Shown in pieces: positions 15,101-23,260 of a stretch of DNA of 23,361 nucleotides (within the stretch, counting starts at the first letter, position 1; the number at the start of each line of letters is the position of its first letter). The DNA lies in contig JBCCGK010000147.1 of NCBI GenBank assembly GCA_039029315.1, positions 1 to 23,361 on the forward strand. Reading direction: 5' to 3'. The DNA is from JBCCCJ01 sp039029315 (GTDB lineage Bacteria > Bacteroidota > Bacteroidia > J057). The position numbers were made by a program, and so were the translations under genes. The notes below the pieces were generated by a model. It was not told the origin of the DNA, did no database searches, and saw nothing but the letters and a program-made list of their open reading frames with translations.

Positions 15101-16196
15101 CAATTATTCCATCCTTGTCATTGTCGAGTCCATCATTCGGGTCGGCCAATGGTCCCTGGAAGAAATCCACACCTATGGCAGGTGGATTCAATCCATATCC
15201 TGATGGTCCGTCATCATCATTGTCAGCATTATATGAAAAACCCAATCCGCGTATCGTATCACATCCTACATAATCATCATTGAATTTTCCTACATCAGAA
15301 TCAACCCATTGTCCCAAATACGTCTGGTTCAAAGTCTGCGAGGATCGGTTGATGACTGTTTGTTGATAAAAAGTCATATCATTCACGGCATTGGCTGTGG
15401 TGAAAGCAAATGCCAGCATGTGAATTTCTACCCCAATTGGTTGTCCACCAGTCTCCGTATGAACGTTTCCTCGATCATTCACAATCCACCAGATGGCCTG
15501 ATCACCATCAATTTCAGGAAAATCTCCTTTATCTGGATTGTAGGCAAAAGGATCATTGTCTACATTGGTGAAAGGCGCAGCATACAGAATACTTCCATCC
15601 TGAAAGGCTTCCAGGATCATTCCATCGGCATCTCTGTCCAGGCCAGTCGCAGAACCCAAGGCTGGCCAATTCATCACATTGGGATAGTTTTCTGCATTGT
15701 CTAGAACACCATCAGACCAATCTGCACGGAAAGCATCTATCTCCGTTTTGTTTATTTTGAACATTTTATCAAAACGTTCGCAAGTCTCAGCATTGGTTGA
15801 GGCATCTCCTCCTGTAGGACCACCTGTCAAGGGACCTGGCCAGAAGTCAACTCCTGATTGCCGATAAGTCTGTGCGGCCACTCGAAGTTGTCCCGACTCA
15901 TCCAGGCCACCTATCCATAAAGAACTGGCAAACATGGAGTGTCTGTTCCCTCCTTTGGGAACCTCATATCGAGGCTCTCCGACCAAGTCCCACCACATGT
16001 CTCCACCATTGTGAAGCAGGGTCCGGACATTGTTGATGTCCAACTGAGCGGATGCACTTGGAGGCAAACAATCGCTGGAAACTCTATATCCATTTGCGCT
16101 TTTTCTCTTAACGCCTACAGGTTCTTTGGCAGAACTAGCTTGCCAAGCAGTCAGTAGAAGTAAGATCAGCCCGAAAGTTGAAATCTGTTTCATCAT
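12198..16196 (-). CDS. Giant secreted protein with a T9SS type A-like sorting tail
   Basis: This 1332-residue protein has a signal peptide (hydrophobic 5-20, cleavage near ASSA, residue 23). The mature protein is rich in Asp, Asn, Gly and aromatic residues. It has acidic loops that look like calcium sites: DRDADG (187-192), DNDDDG (325-330) and DNDKDGIIDEEG (358-369). A segment around 519-600 (DAPELTI...LLISW...GYIVYQL) resembles a fibronectin III domain. The C-terminal 110 residues begin VVPNPYYAY and run through VSIFTLNGQLVR and SGVYIIHI to GEKIIKLFAVVR, the pattern of a type A sorting domain. Ten further residues follow the usual end. It is predicted to be exported by T9SS and held at the surface. 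No enzyme domain is recognised. It lies 23 bases after the receptor gene. Confidence 0.85.
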   Translation of the reverse strand: MMKQISTFGLILLLLTAWQASSAKEPVGVKRKSANGYRVSSDCLPPSASAQLDINNVRTLLHNGGDMWWDLVGEPRYEVPKGGNRHSMFASSLWIGGLDESGQLRVAAQTYRQSGVDFWPGPLTGGPTGGDASTNAETCERFDKMFKINKTEIDAFRADWSDGVLDNAENYPNVMNWPALGSATGLDRDADGMILEAFQDGSILYAAPFTNVDNDPFAYNPDKGDFPEIDGDQAIWWIVNDRGNVHTETGGQPIGVEIHMLAFAFTTANAVNDMTFYQQTVINRSSQTLNQTYLGQWVDSDVGKFNDDYVGCDTIRGLGFSYNADNDDDGPSGYGLNPPAIGVDFFQGPLADPNDGLDNDKDGIIDEEGETIIMSKFVYYNNDFTLIGNPEVAQHYYGYLTGFWKDGTPIVDNFTNGGDGTGYGARSPGPVSNYMFPGDPCSKIGWTEDNADNPRNQDRRFLQSAGPFTLQPGAVNEVVTGVVWARGFYNDQFGSVCELFAADDIAQALFDNEFELLNGPDAPELTISEYDQELLISWGYSEALRNVRNNFNESYRQADPVLKAQGIADSIFEFQGYIVYQLTDGTVGPNELDDPDRARIIAQCDVKDGISSIVNRVETRVEGLDENVIVDQVMVEGADEGIFHSVQVTRDQFAQGENTRLKNYTTYYYGVIAYAYNDSTADGRKFVPGNRFFAVVPAVPHIVEIERGGTTIASEYGEGLPVSQIGGIGNGGTFVRITPETEDAIMAANGSAVNSVGYQQGSGPIEVKITDPKSVKPNYYRLEIPPNRLVEVEVISNDTINGTMVVDSVFAEWVLTESTDPNGPFTEVYKATYSKRNDGSPVRPEPLIGTEHVIQDANGDSRGFSISVKNVAAAGDTLDILDATGVIGGTIEFSDNSQPWLNGLADNDDFSGGIWDWLGDGSDRLLSLDGLRVFDKHGDFQSILGGRWGPNAITKGFANSDAGGAIAPGLPVVQSVTSSQIGVSSAELLNFDDLPDVDIVFTNDQSKWSRCVVVETSPTSSLGSGAWLLAAKWRDNVDKDGNSEGTRAENDHGMGWFPGYAIDVNRGQRLNIFFGESEWDQLNNGDDMKWNPTPNLGNNLDRIGGRHYVYVTNLPYDECESIRDTLMNADYVGINGFAKAIYFPESNHNLKDVYKHVAWVGIPLTVDGFQFEDPKDIPTDARISLRVQQTFRSRDPIANDNPLFAFNTVEQAVQTGLTDVAKGALDDVLVVPNPYYAYSSYETGQLDNRVKVTNLPQKCRVSIFTLNGQLVRQFTKDSDEPDQDWDLKNQSGVPVASGVYIIHIDANIDGQNLGEKIIKLFAVVRQIDLDNF

Positions 16197-16219
16197 GGAT
16201 CTATGAAATATGCTGGATC

Positions 16220-19200
16220 TTAAAAGTTAAATAGCAGCCCCAAGCGAATTCGTCGGGGAAGGTTATAGTTATTTGGATTCCGAACTCTCACATTGTAGTG
16301 GTCTTGATATGAGATCGGATCAATTTGTGACAATATATCTTGTTCGCCACTGTCGCTTGAGAGATATCCATCGTCATCTGGCAAGCCTGTGAACCGATAT
16401 ACACTTCTGACATTGAGCGTATTGAGGGCATTGAGAAGTTGTAAATATATATTCACATCATAGGCTCTTTTGTCAGTCCCATCGGATTTTTTTCCACCTC
16501 CGAAGGCAAATCGCTTATCAAACCGGAGATCGATGCGATAGGTCCAGGGTTTTCTGGCTCCATTGGGTGTTCCCTCAATTTGGTTCACCAGATTCACCCC
16601 ACTGGTTACAGAAGGAATGGCAACAGAGTTTTTGGTAAATGGCGTCCCTGATCCCAAATACACAATCGCATTGGCACCGAAATTCTTCAATGGATATATG
16701 GTTCGATCTCCCATTTGCACGCCTGGGCCTGGAGTCTGGGTGAATCGATAATCAATATTTCCTGTAATTCGATGTCGCTGGTCATTGGAGATCGGCAAGG
16801 TGGTTCTTAACACACCGACGCCCTCTAGGAAGTTGACTACAGCTCTTGCTGAATTGAGGTTCGAACCTGTCGCGTCAGCAAACTGGAGCGTATATGATCC
16901 ACTGAGCATCAAGTTATTACTTCTTCTTCTATCTAGGGTGAAGGAGAATCCTTTTACCGTACCAAAGTCTAGGTTGTCATAGGTATCGTATGAGAATGGA
17001 TAGGCATTGGAGAATCGACGGAATCGAATCATGTTTCTCTGTTCTCGGTAGAAAGCAGAAAGGGTCAATGCAACTTTAGTCCCAATCCTTTGCTTGAACC
17101 CAGCCTCATAATCAATGGTGATTTCTGGCTTAAGGTTGGGATTCACAATGGTCGTGGTCGGCCGATTTTCCAGGAAGGCATAGTCAGAGATTCGTCCTGC
17201 AAGTAGAGAACTTTGTGTAGCAAGCAACTGTCCGGGGCGCTGTGCAAGAACATCATAGTGCGCAAAGAAGAGGGCGACATCAGAGATCGGGAAAGAAAAT
17301 GAGATTCGTGGCATGAAAGTCGTCTGAGGTCTGTAGTCCTCAAAAGACTCAATACTAACAGAATCTTGTGTCGTAGCAGGCAGGACTCTTCCCCCTGATC
17401 TTCTGGCAAGTTCAGCTGAAGAGATGGGAGCGCCATTGGCATCATACCAGGTTTCATCATCCCGGAATCCCAGTACTTCTCCTATCGCAGAAGGATCATC
17501 CACATATGGAATAAAATCATTTCCAATTCCTGCGGGGAGAGCATAGCCAGACAATAAGCTAGGAAGTTCTCCTGCGGAAAAGGTAGGATATAAAGAGAAG
17601 TTATCTTTCAGAACTTTTTGGTTGGCATCAAATCGGTCTACTCGCAGACCAACGTTGAAGATAATGTCTTCAAACTCAAACTTGTCCTGGATAAAGGCAG
17701 AAATATAAGTTGGAGAGAAGGCATTCAGTGGCCGATTCATCGGATCTGTGAAGAACTGTTCTGGTGCAACAGGATCTTGTTTATTTCCTTTGAAATCGTA
17801 TCCGTAATAGGCCAGTGGTCCCAATCCATCAAACAACAGTTCATCTGCTGTAAACATGTCCAGAGAAAAAGTCTCAGGCGGAAGTGCGTCTATATTGACG
17901 AAGTCAGTCCCATTTGGATCAAGACCAAGTTTTTCACGAAGTCGCTGATCAAAAAACCGCTGATCGTTGGCGACAAAATTCCGGGGAACAGAAATGGTAT
18001 CATTCCATTCTCCTCCTTCATTCAGATTATAGGTCCAAGCAGAAGGATCATCACTGAGGTTGGCAATGTGAAAGTTGGTATATCCGCGCATCAATCCCCA
18101 TAGAGAACTTGCTCCCAGACCAAAACTTCGTTCTACCCGCTGCTCAAACTCAAATCCGGTTTTGATATTATGTCCTTTGATCTCGGCAGTGGCCTGACCA
18201 GACAATCTGTATTGCTCAAAATCAAATTTAGTGTAGCCTCCGGCAGCACTCCCGATTCCACTAAACATGGAGTAGATACCTCCTGGTCCTCCACCATTTG
18301 TGATCCCTTGTCGGAAGCCCAGTTCTGTCAAACTTGCTAAACTGAAAACTGTTGCATCCTGTGATAATCCAAATCCCAGATTCGGAACGCCATTCTGTGC
18401 GACATGGTCCAAAATGGCAGTATTATAATTTGCCAGAATAGGATTATGGCTCCCGGTCGGGTCAAAGGTCAAATTGGAAGGAACAAATCCTATCGTCCTC
18501 CAATATGGGGCTGAACTTACTTCGTCAGCAGGATTGTTGACATAGAGATATACAGGATCTAATTCGAAATCGAACTTGCCAACATAGCCATAGTCAAAAT
18601 ATCGATCTTCGTGTCTTCGGTTGATAAATCGTCTTTGATATAAAGAATAATCAGCCTGGATAGAATAAAAGAGGTTTTTGATCGAGGAGTTATTATCTCC
18701 CGAGAAGGATTGTTGAAATCGAAAGAAGCCTCGATAATATCCACCTTTGAACGCAGATCCATTGTCAGGGGCATACAACATACTTCCCAATCCCCAACTA
18801 TCACTGTCAATCAGCTCCACATTCCCTCCTAACTTCACAAGAATATTATCTGTAGGCTGGAAATCCAGACGGAACAATGCACGTCCTCGCTTGCTGGTAT
18901 TGTTGATTTTCGCTGTAATTTCATCCATATCATCCCTTCTGATGAAATTGGCTCGACTTCTAAAAGAGAGTCCATCATCAGAAATCTGCACAGGCGTCTG
19001 TTCCAGATCTTCCAAAATTCCATCCTTGAGTTTGAAGATGCCAATCGCAGCAGGATCCTGATCTCTGGCAAGCGAGATTTCCCCATTGAGGAAAAAGCCC
19101 AAGAGAGAAGATTTATACTCCTTTTCTTCGCCCCCAATCATGATTTTTCTTTTTCGGGTAATCAGGGGTCCACTGAGGGTTAGACCTGCAAGATTCCGAC

Positions 19201-19921
19201 CGAAGTCATCCAGATATTCACTGGTAAGCAATTCGACTCCACCAGAAAATTTAGCGGAAGGATTGGAAGTGGTGATATTCACAACACCACCTGTAAAGTC
19301 TCCATATTCGGCAGGTGTTCCTCCTGTGATGACCTGTACCTGCCCAATCGACCCTTGAGGAAGCGTACTTTGCCCACGAACTTTTACCCCATCTATATAT
19401 GTGGTAGTTCCTTGGGGTCTCGCTCCTCTAATACTGATGGCCTCGCCAGCATCGCCTTGATATACCCCAGCGGTCAGGGCGGCGATTCCATTGATACTCC
19501 GAATTCCGGCATTGACAATGTCTTCATTGTTCATCTGCCGTCCAACTATCGGTTCTTTGTCAAAAATTGTCGGCGCAACAATTTCGACATCTTCAATGGT
19601 ATAGTCCTGCTGGAAATTGATGGTAACATTTCTCGTTTTAGCAGCACTAACTACTACATTTTCGAGGCTTTTGGCATTGCCAAGAAACCGAGCTTCCACT
19701 CGATAGGTACCAGGCTGCACAGGCTGAATACTGAAGGTCCCATCCTCAGCAGTCTGGGTTCCATATCGGACAAGATCGCCTTCATACACCACCACTGTGG
19801 TGAATCCGACTGGCCCGCCTTGATTGTTCAGGACTTTTCCTGCGAGTTTGCCATCCTGTGCGCTTACCAGTTGGAGGAGTCCAAACAGGAAACAGGTGAG
19901 AATACTAAATCTGCGTAGCAT
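16220..19921 (-). CDS. TonB-dependent receptor with carboxypeptidase-regulatory-like domain
   Basis: This is a 1233-residue outer-membrane receptor. A signal peptide (hydrophobic 6-20, cleavage near VSAQ, residue 22) precedes a carboxypeptidase-regulatory-like beta-sandwich at about 23-110 (KLAGKVLNNQGGPVGFTTVVV; DGTFSIQPVQPGTYRVEARF). A plug domain (about 120-225) includes AISIRGARP, YIDGVKVRG and TPAEYGDFTGGVVNITT. The remainder is a 22-strand-type barrel ending in RIRLGLLFNF with the usual terminal aromatic. It is longer than most receptors (700-1000) because of long extracellular loops. No SusD lipoprotein follows, so it is not a classical Sus pair. It is first in an operon with the giant T9SS-type protein and the PorV/PorQ-like gene, so its role may concern that cargo rather than small-molecule uptake. 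The ligand is unknown. Confidence 0.93.
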   Translation of the reverse strand: MLRRFSILTCFLFGLLQLVSAQDGKLAGKVLNNQGGPVGFTTVVVYEGDLVRYGTQTAEDGTFSIQPVQPGTYRVEARFLGNAKSLENVVVSAAKTRNVTINFQQDYTIEDVEIVAPTIFDKEPIVGRQMNNEDIVNAGIRSINGIAALTAGVYQGDAGEAISIRGARPQGTTTYIDGVKVRGQSTLPQGSIGQVQVITGGTPAEYGDFTGGVVNITTSNPSAKFSGGVELLTSEYLDDFGRNLAGLTLSGPLITRKRKIMIGGEEKEYKSSLLGFFLNGEISLARDQDPAAIGIFKLKDGILEDLEQTPVQISDDGLSFRSRANFIRRDDMDEITAKINNTSKRGRALFRLDFQPTDNILVKLGGNVELIDSDSWGLGSMLYAPDNGSAFKGGYYRGFFRFQQSFSGDNNSSIKNLFYSIQADYSLYQRRFINRRHEDRYFDYGYVGKFDFELDPVYLYVNNPADEVSSAPYWRTIGFVPSNLTFDPTGSHNPILANYNTAILDHVAQNGVPNLGFGLSQDATVFSLASLTELGFRQGITNGGGPGGIYSMFSGIGSAAGGYTKFDFEQYRLSGQATAEIKGHNIKTGFEFEQRVERSFGLGASSLWGLMRGYTNFHIANLSDDPSAWTYNLNEGGEWNDTISVPRNFVANDQRFFDQRLREKLGLDPNGTDFVNIDALPPETFSLDMFTADELLFDGLGPLAYYGYDFKGNKQDPVAPEQFFTDPMNRPLNAFSPTYISAFIQDKFEFEDIIFNVGLRVDRFDANQKVLKDNFSLYPTFSAGELPSLLSGYALPAGIGNDFIPYVDDPSAIGEVLGFRDDETWYDANGAPISSAELARRSGGRVLPATTQDSVSIESFEDYRPQTTFMPRISFSFPISDVALFFAHYDVLAQRPGQLLATQSSLLAGRISDYAFLENRPTTTIVNPNLKPEITIDYEAGFKQRIGTKVALTLSAFYREQRNMIRFRRFSNAYPFSYDTYDNLDFGTVKGFSFTLDRRRSNNLMLSGSYTLQFADATGSNLNSARAVVNFLEGVGVLRTTLPISNDQRHRITGNIDYRFTQTPGPGVQMGDRTIYPLKNFGANAIVYLGSGTPFTKNSVAIPSVTSGVNLVNQIEGTPNGARKPWTYRIDLRFDKRFAFGGGKKSDGTDKRAYDVNIYLQLLNALNTLNVRSVYRFTGLPDDDGYLSSDSGEQDILSQIDPISYQDHYNVRVRNPNNYNLPRRIRLGLLFNF

Positions 19922-20124
19922 ATTTTTCTATAGGCTGTTTATTTTTCCATTCAGAACAGAGAATGAAGGATTAAAATAGCCAATGAGATTTTACATTTCC
20001 AAATTGACTATCAAATCTTATTCTCAAGGTAATCAAAGGATTTAGGTCGCCAATCTGGAAAAAATCTTACCGATTACACAATTTTTTCTAATTTCTACCC
20101 ACGAAAGTCTAAGAACTAGCCACT
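19922..20124. promoter_or_regulatory. Divergent intergenic region
   Basis: About 200 AT-rich bases separate the receptor operon (minus) from the TPR-like gene (plus), so both promoters should lie here. No full TAnnTTTG box is visible on either strand, and no clear operator palindrome is seen. The call rests on gene orientation only. Confidence 0.4.
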
Positions 20125-21576
20125 ATGGATCTTATCTACGATATAGTTAAGAAGCTGAATAAGAAAGAAATACGGCAAATCAAACACCTAATCAAGCATG
20201 CGCCCTTTGAATTTGAAAAGATGGGTAAATTATTTGACTTGGTTACGCGCTATGAAGAAAAGGAGGAGGCTTTTTTCTCTCAAAAATTATATCAAAAACC
20301 TCCTGACAATACATTTCGGGTAACAAAGTCCCGTCTCAAGCGGGTATTGGAAAATGCCTTATTGAATGACAAGAGCCTCAATGACTACACGCCAGCTATC
20401 AATGCCAGACTACAAGTGCGGAAGAAATTGTTGCAAGGCGAAATACTTCTTGGACGGGGGGCCTACCTGGCAAGCAAAAATTTGCTGATGCAGGTGATTT
20501 CTACTTCCAAAAAATTTGATCTGTATGAGGAGTACTTTCAGGCAGAGATGCTGCTATATCGCAATCAAAGCATTCGTACTTCTGTTAAGGAATATGAAAA
20601 GCGAACGGAACAACTCCTGGACATCAATCGATTAAAGGCTTCTATCAATGAAGCCATGATCCTGTATTATTCGATCTCCAATCTTCTTACACATAAAGCA
20701 TTAAAGGCAGAACAGAAAAAAGATGTGCGCGCCACCATTGACCAGCTTCAAAAACTTTGTGATCAAACGGGACATCCTCATGTGCAAAATTTATATTTCC
20801 TGAGTGAAATCTACTTTCTTCAGATTGCCAGACAAGATGAAGCGGCATTGGAGTTCTGTCACAAATATCTGGACCTGATTCAAAGTGATCCTTCCCTCTT
20901 TTCAGAACAACGACTCGCTGTCGCATTTGGCCATCTTGCTCAGGTGTATCTGCGCTTACACAGAATCAACGAGGCCCGACACTATGCGGATCAAGCATTG
21001 AATATCTTCTCGCCGGATGAGATGAATTATCTACAGGGACTGGAATTGAATTTTGTCATCGATTACTATGCAGAAGACTTTGACTCGGCAACCAATCAAA
21101 TTTCCAGGGCCATGGAGCATGCAGAATTCAGCTCATCAAAAATGACTGCTGCAAGGTGGCATTATTTCCGTGCCTGCGTGCTATTCAGAACCAATAATTT
21201 CAAGGAGGCCTATCTGGCTCTCAATGATACCACTCCCCTTCTCGCTGACAAATATGGGATGAATCTGAATATCCGACTTCTCGAAATCATGATCATGTAT
21301 GAATTATCACATTTTGACTTAATGGAGACCAAAATCCTCAACATGAGACAATTCATCAAACGAACTCAAAAAGGTCAGCCCAAAAGTAGAGCCACCCTGC
21401 TGGTGCGGATGTTGATGCAATGGTATAGATTGAATTACGATTTTGTCAAAACGCTGGAAAAAGTTGAGCCTGGGGAACGACCTTCAACAGAGAAGATTCC
21501 CCCTGGAAGTCCCGCGTTTGAATTGATTCGTCTGGAAGATTGGATGGAAATTCGCGCTACTAGCTATAGGAGATAA
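20125..21576 (+). CDS. TPR-like helical-repeat protein of unknown function
   Basis: This 483-residue protein has no signal peptide and no membrane segment, so it is probably cytosolic. It begins with a charged helical region (MDLIYDIVKKLNKKEIRQIK) and a basic segment at about 55-75 (RVTKSRLKRVLENALL). From about 100 to 430 there is a chain of helix pairs with tetratricopeptide-like spacing. The clearest unit is around 270-300 (AFGHLAQVYLRLHRINEARHYADQALNIF). No catalytic motif is recognised. Such proteins usually serve as scaffolds. It is transcribed divergently from the receptor/cargo/PorV-like operon and shares its upstream region, but no functional link is shown. A 6-bp hairpin (21577-21582/21591-21596) lies directly after the stop without a T-run. 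Confidence 0.85.
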   Translation: MDLIYDIVKKLNKKEIRQIKHLIKHAPFEFEKMGKLFDLVTRYEEKEEAFFSQKLYQKPPDNTFRVTKSRLKRVLENALLNDKSLNDYTPAINARLQVRKKLLQGEILLGRGAYLASKNLLMQVISTSKKFDLYEEYFQAEMLLYRNQSIRTSVKEYEKRTEQLLDINRLKASINEAMILYYSISNLLTHKALKAEQKKDVRATIDQLQKLCDQTGHPHVQNLYFLSEIYFLQIARQDEAALEFCHKYLDLIQSDPSLFSEQRLAVAFGHLAQVYLRLHRINEARHYADQALNIFSPDEMNYLQGLELNFVIDYYAEDFDSATNQISRAMEHAEFSSSKMTAARWHYFRACVLFRTNNFKEAYLALNDTTPLLADKYGMNLNIRLLEIMIMYELSHFDLMETKILNMRQFIKRTQKGQPKSRATLLVRMLMQWYRLNYDFVKTLEKVEPGERPSTEKIPPGSPAFELIRLEDWMEIRATSYRR

Positions 21577-21596
21577 GCCGGAAAAAATTCTCCGGC
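21577..21596 (+). terminator. Possible hairpin at the 3' end of the TPR-like gene
   Basis: gccgga (21577-21582) pairs with tccggc (21591-21596) around an 8-nt A-rich loop, starting immediately after the stop codon. No run of T follows, so it may stabilise the 3' end rather than terminate. A second 5-bp hairpin (21613-21617/21622-21626) follows. Confidence 0.3.
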
Positions 21597-21658
21597 CAAA
21601 TCACTGATAGTATGATGGTTTCATCAATGAGAGTAAGGAGTAGATTGATGTGACAATC

Positions 21659-21883
21659 TTAGTTCCTTCTTTTTCGAAAGTGTGTATCTTCGAATATGAT
21701 AATATGCGTTCCAAATCGTTTGGATCGGTCTTTTCCTTTCAATCCAACATTGGGATTGTTATAATCGGGTGTAGAAGGCTGGATTGTGTGTACTGTTTGA
21801 ATACGTGGTTGTACATTGACATTCACTTCAGCTGGAGCTTCAACACCAAATACCCATAGGAAAAAAGAGAGTAGGAATTTCAT
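21659..21883 (-). CDS. Possible small secreted protein
   Basis: This is a 74-residue frame with an ATG start. The first 17 residues (MKFLLSFFLWVFGVEAP) form a short, strongly hydrophobic signal-like segment, with possible cleavage after GVEA (residue 16). The remainder is polar, with Asn, Pro and Gln-rich stretches (VNVNVQPRIQTVHTIQP) and a basic end (HFRKRRN). No domain is recognised. It is convergent with the TPR-like gene, 82 bases away. Its upstream region contains a small palindrome (gtaacgtcagttac, 21968-21981) and a near -7 box on the minus strand (TACCTTTT, 21963-21970). The signal-like N-terminus argues for a real gene, but the short length leaves doubt. Confidence 0.5.
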   Translation of the reverse strand: MKFLLSFFLWVFGVEAPAEVNVNVQPRIQTVHTIQPSTPDYNNPNVGLKGKDRSKRFGTHIIIFEDTHFRKRRN

Positions 21884-21967
21884 AAGAAAGAGGATTATTC
21901 AAAACCGTTCATAAATGCCCAATAAGTTAAAAATAGGCCACTCCATTCTATTGTACTACTACAAAAG

Positions 21968-21981
21968 GTAACGTCAGTTAC
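21968..21981. promoter_or_regulatory. Small palindrome, possible operator
   Basis: gtaac gtca gttac is a perfect 5-bp inverted repeat with a 4-base centre. It lies in the gap between the divergent 74-residue gene and the FAH-family gene, beside a TACCTTTT sequence on the minus strand. It may be a regulator site, but a palindrome this short can arise by chance. Confidence 0.2.
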
Positions 21982-22106
21982 AAGAAAATGGTAGTCTTTG
22001 TTTTTGAAAAAAATCACAAGTTACTCATAATCAACAAGATAATAAGCAAACTCGATTACCTCATTTTTATCACTTTGCCCCCCATTCTTCTCCTCTTAAA
22101 AATTGA

Positions 22107-22114
22107 TACCTTTG
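22107..22114 (+). promoter_or_regulatory. -7 promoter box of the FAH-family gene
   Basis: TACCTTTG is a full match to the Bacteroidota -7 consensus TAnnTTTG, 40 bases before the ATG, giving a leader of roughly 35 bases. A TTTG at 22074-22077 lies further upstream than the usual -33 spacing. Confidence 0.5.
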
Positions 22115-22154
22115 CTCCTTCATTCATCACATTTCTTTTCAACCCCACGGAATT

Positions 22155-23009
22155 ATGAAACTTATCCGCTATGGCAACAAGGGTGAAGAAAAACCTGGTA
22201 TTCTTCTAAATGGCAAACGCCACGATTGTTCCGCACATTTTTCTGACTGGAATCGGGATTTTTTTGTCAACGATGGACTTCAGCAATTGCAAGCACTCAC
22301 ACAGAGTGGGGAGTCTCTCCCACCGGTTCCAGATACTGAACGCTGGGGAGCATGTATTGCTCGTCCTGGTATGATCCTCTGCATTGGGCTTAATTATTCT
22401 GACCATGCCAAGGAATCAGGGATGGACATTCCCAAAGAACCGATTATTTTCATGAAAGCCACCAACACCCTGGCTGGGCCTTATGATCCAGTGGATATCC
22501 CAAAAGGCAGTACAAAGACTGATTGGGAAGTGGAATTGGCATTTGTCCTCAATCGAGATGTCCAATATTTGTCCTCAGAGGAAGAAGCACTGGAAGCGAT
22601 TGCTGGTTATTGTGTGATGCATGATGTATCCGAGAGATCATTTCAACTTGAAAGAGGAGGACAATGGGTAAAAGGAAAATCCTGTCCAGGCTTCAGTCCC
22701 TTAGGACCATTTTTGTGCACGACTGATGATTTGTCAGATCCTCTTCAGCTTCCCATGAAGCTATCTGTCAATGGACAGATGATGCAGAATGGCAATAGCA
22801 ATACCATGATATTCACTCCAGCCTTCCTTGTTCATTATTTATCACAGTTTATGTTATTGGAGGCAGGAGATGTGATTACGACAGGGACTCCTCCTGGGGT
22901 AGGTTTGGGCATGAATCCTCCTCAATATCTCAATCCTGGAGATATTGTCGAACTCAGCATTGGTGAATTGGGCTTACAAAGGCAGGAATTTCGTGCGTAT
23001 CAACCTTAG
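22155..23009 (+). CDS. Fumarylacetoacetate hydrolase-family enzyme
   Basis: This 284-residue cytosolic enzyme is a member of the FAH superfamily. These are metal-dependent C-C hydrolases, decarboxylases or isomerases acting on 2,4-dioxo or 2-hydroxy-dienoate acids. The family opening MILCIGLNYSDHAKE is at 73-87. The metal ligands are Glu125 and Glu127 (DWEVELAFVL) and Asp157 (VMHDVSER). GKSCPGFSPLGPFL is at 174-187, and the closing motif AGDVITTGTPPGVG is present near residue 240. The length matches the short bacterial FAH-domain group rather than the 420-residue true fumarylacetoacetase. The natural substrate cannot be told; it could be oxaloacetate decarboxylase-like, an acylpyruvase or a dioate isomerase. 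It has its own -7 box at 22107 and appears monocistronic. Confidence 0.93.
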   Translation: MKLIRYGNKGEEKPGILLNGKRHDCSAHFSDWNRDFFVNDGLQQLQALTQSGESLPPVPDTERWGACIARPGMILCIGLNYSDHAKESGMDIPKEPIIFMKATNTLAGPYDPVDIPKGSTKTDWEVELAFVLNRDVQYLSSEEEALEAIAGYCVMHDVSERSFQLERGGQWVKGKSCPGFSPLGPFLCTTDDLSDPLQLPMKLSVNGQMMQNGNSNTMIFTPAFLVHYLSQFMLLEAGDVITTGTPPGVGLGMNPPQYLNPGDIVELSIGELGLQRQEFRAYQP

Positions 23010-23043
23010 TTTGACTTTGGCCATTTTGAAAAATAGAAAATCC

Positions 23044-23078
23044 CTCATTACAGCCTGGAAACGGCTTTTGTGAATGAG
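23044..23078 (+). terminator. Possible hairpin after the FAH-family gene
   Basis: ctcatt (23044-23049) pairs with aatgag (23073-23078), and inside this agcc (23052-23055) pairs with ggct (23063-23066). It lies 34 bases after the stop. No T-run follows directly, so termination is only a guess. Confidence 0.3.
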
Positions 23079-23126
23079 TGAACTTCGCTGTTTTAGGGTG
23101 ATGTTGATTCATTCTAAGTAAGTGGA

Positions 23127-23260
23127 CACATGTATATTTGGCAATCATCTTCCACCCTCTCGCTCTCCCGCCAGCAGGAGACATCAGCCCACAAGGCCAG
23201 GAATCATCGATTTCTCCCTTTGGGGGCTGAGGGAGGAATAGAATAAACATATGTAAATAT
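23127..23260. repeat. Possible dispersed intergenic palindromic repeat
   Basis: tccaccctc (23151-23159) and gagggagga (23229-23237) form an outer inverted repeat with eight of nine pairs. Inside it, tctcc/ggaga (around 23164-23181) and ctccc/gggag (around 23214-23235) form two small hairpins. The flanks carry similar AT-rich words (acatgtatatttggc on the left, acatatgtaaatatgcc on the right). The base composition is clearly more GC-rich than the surroundings. It interrupts an otherwise gene-free tail (23010-23361). Copy number elsewhere in the genome cannot be checked here. Confidence 0.35.
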
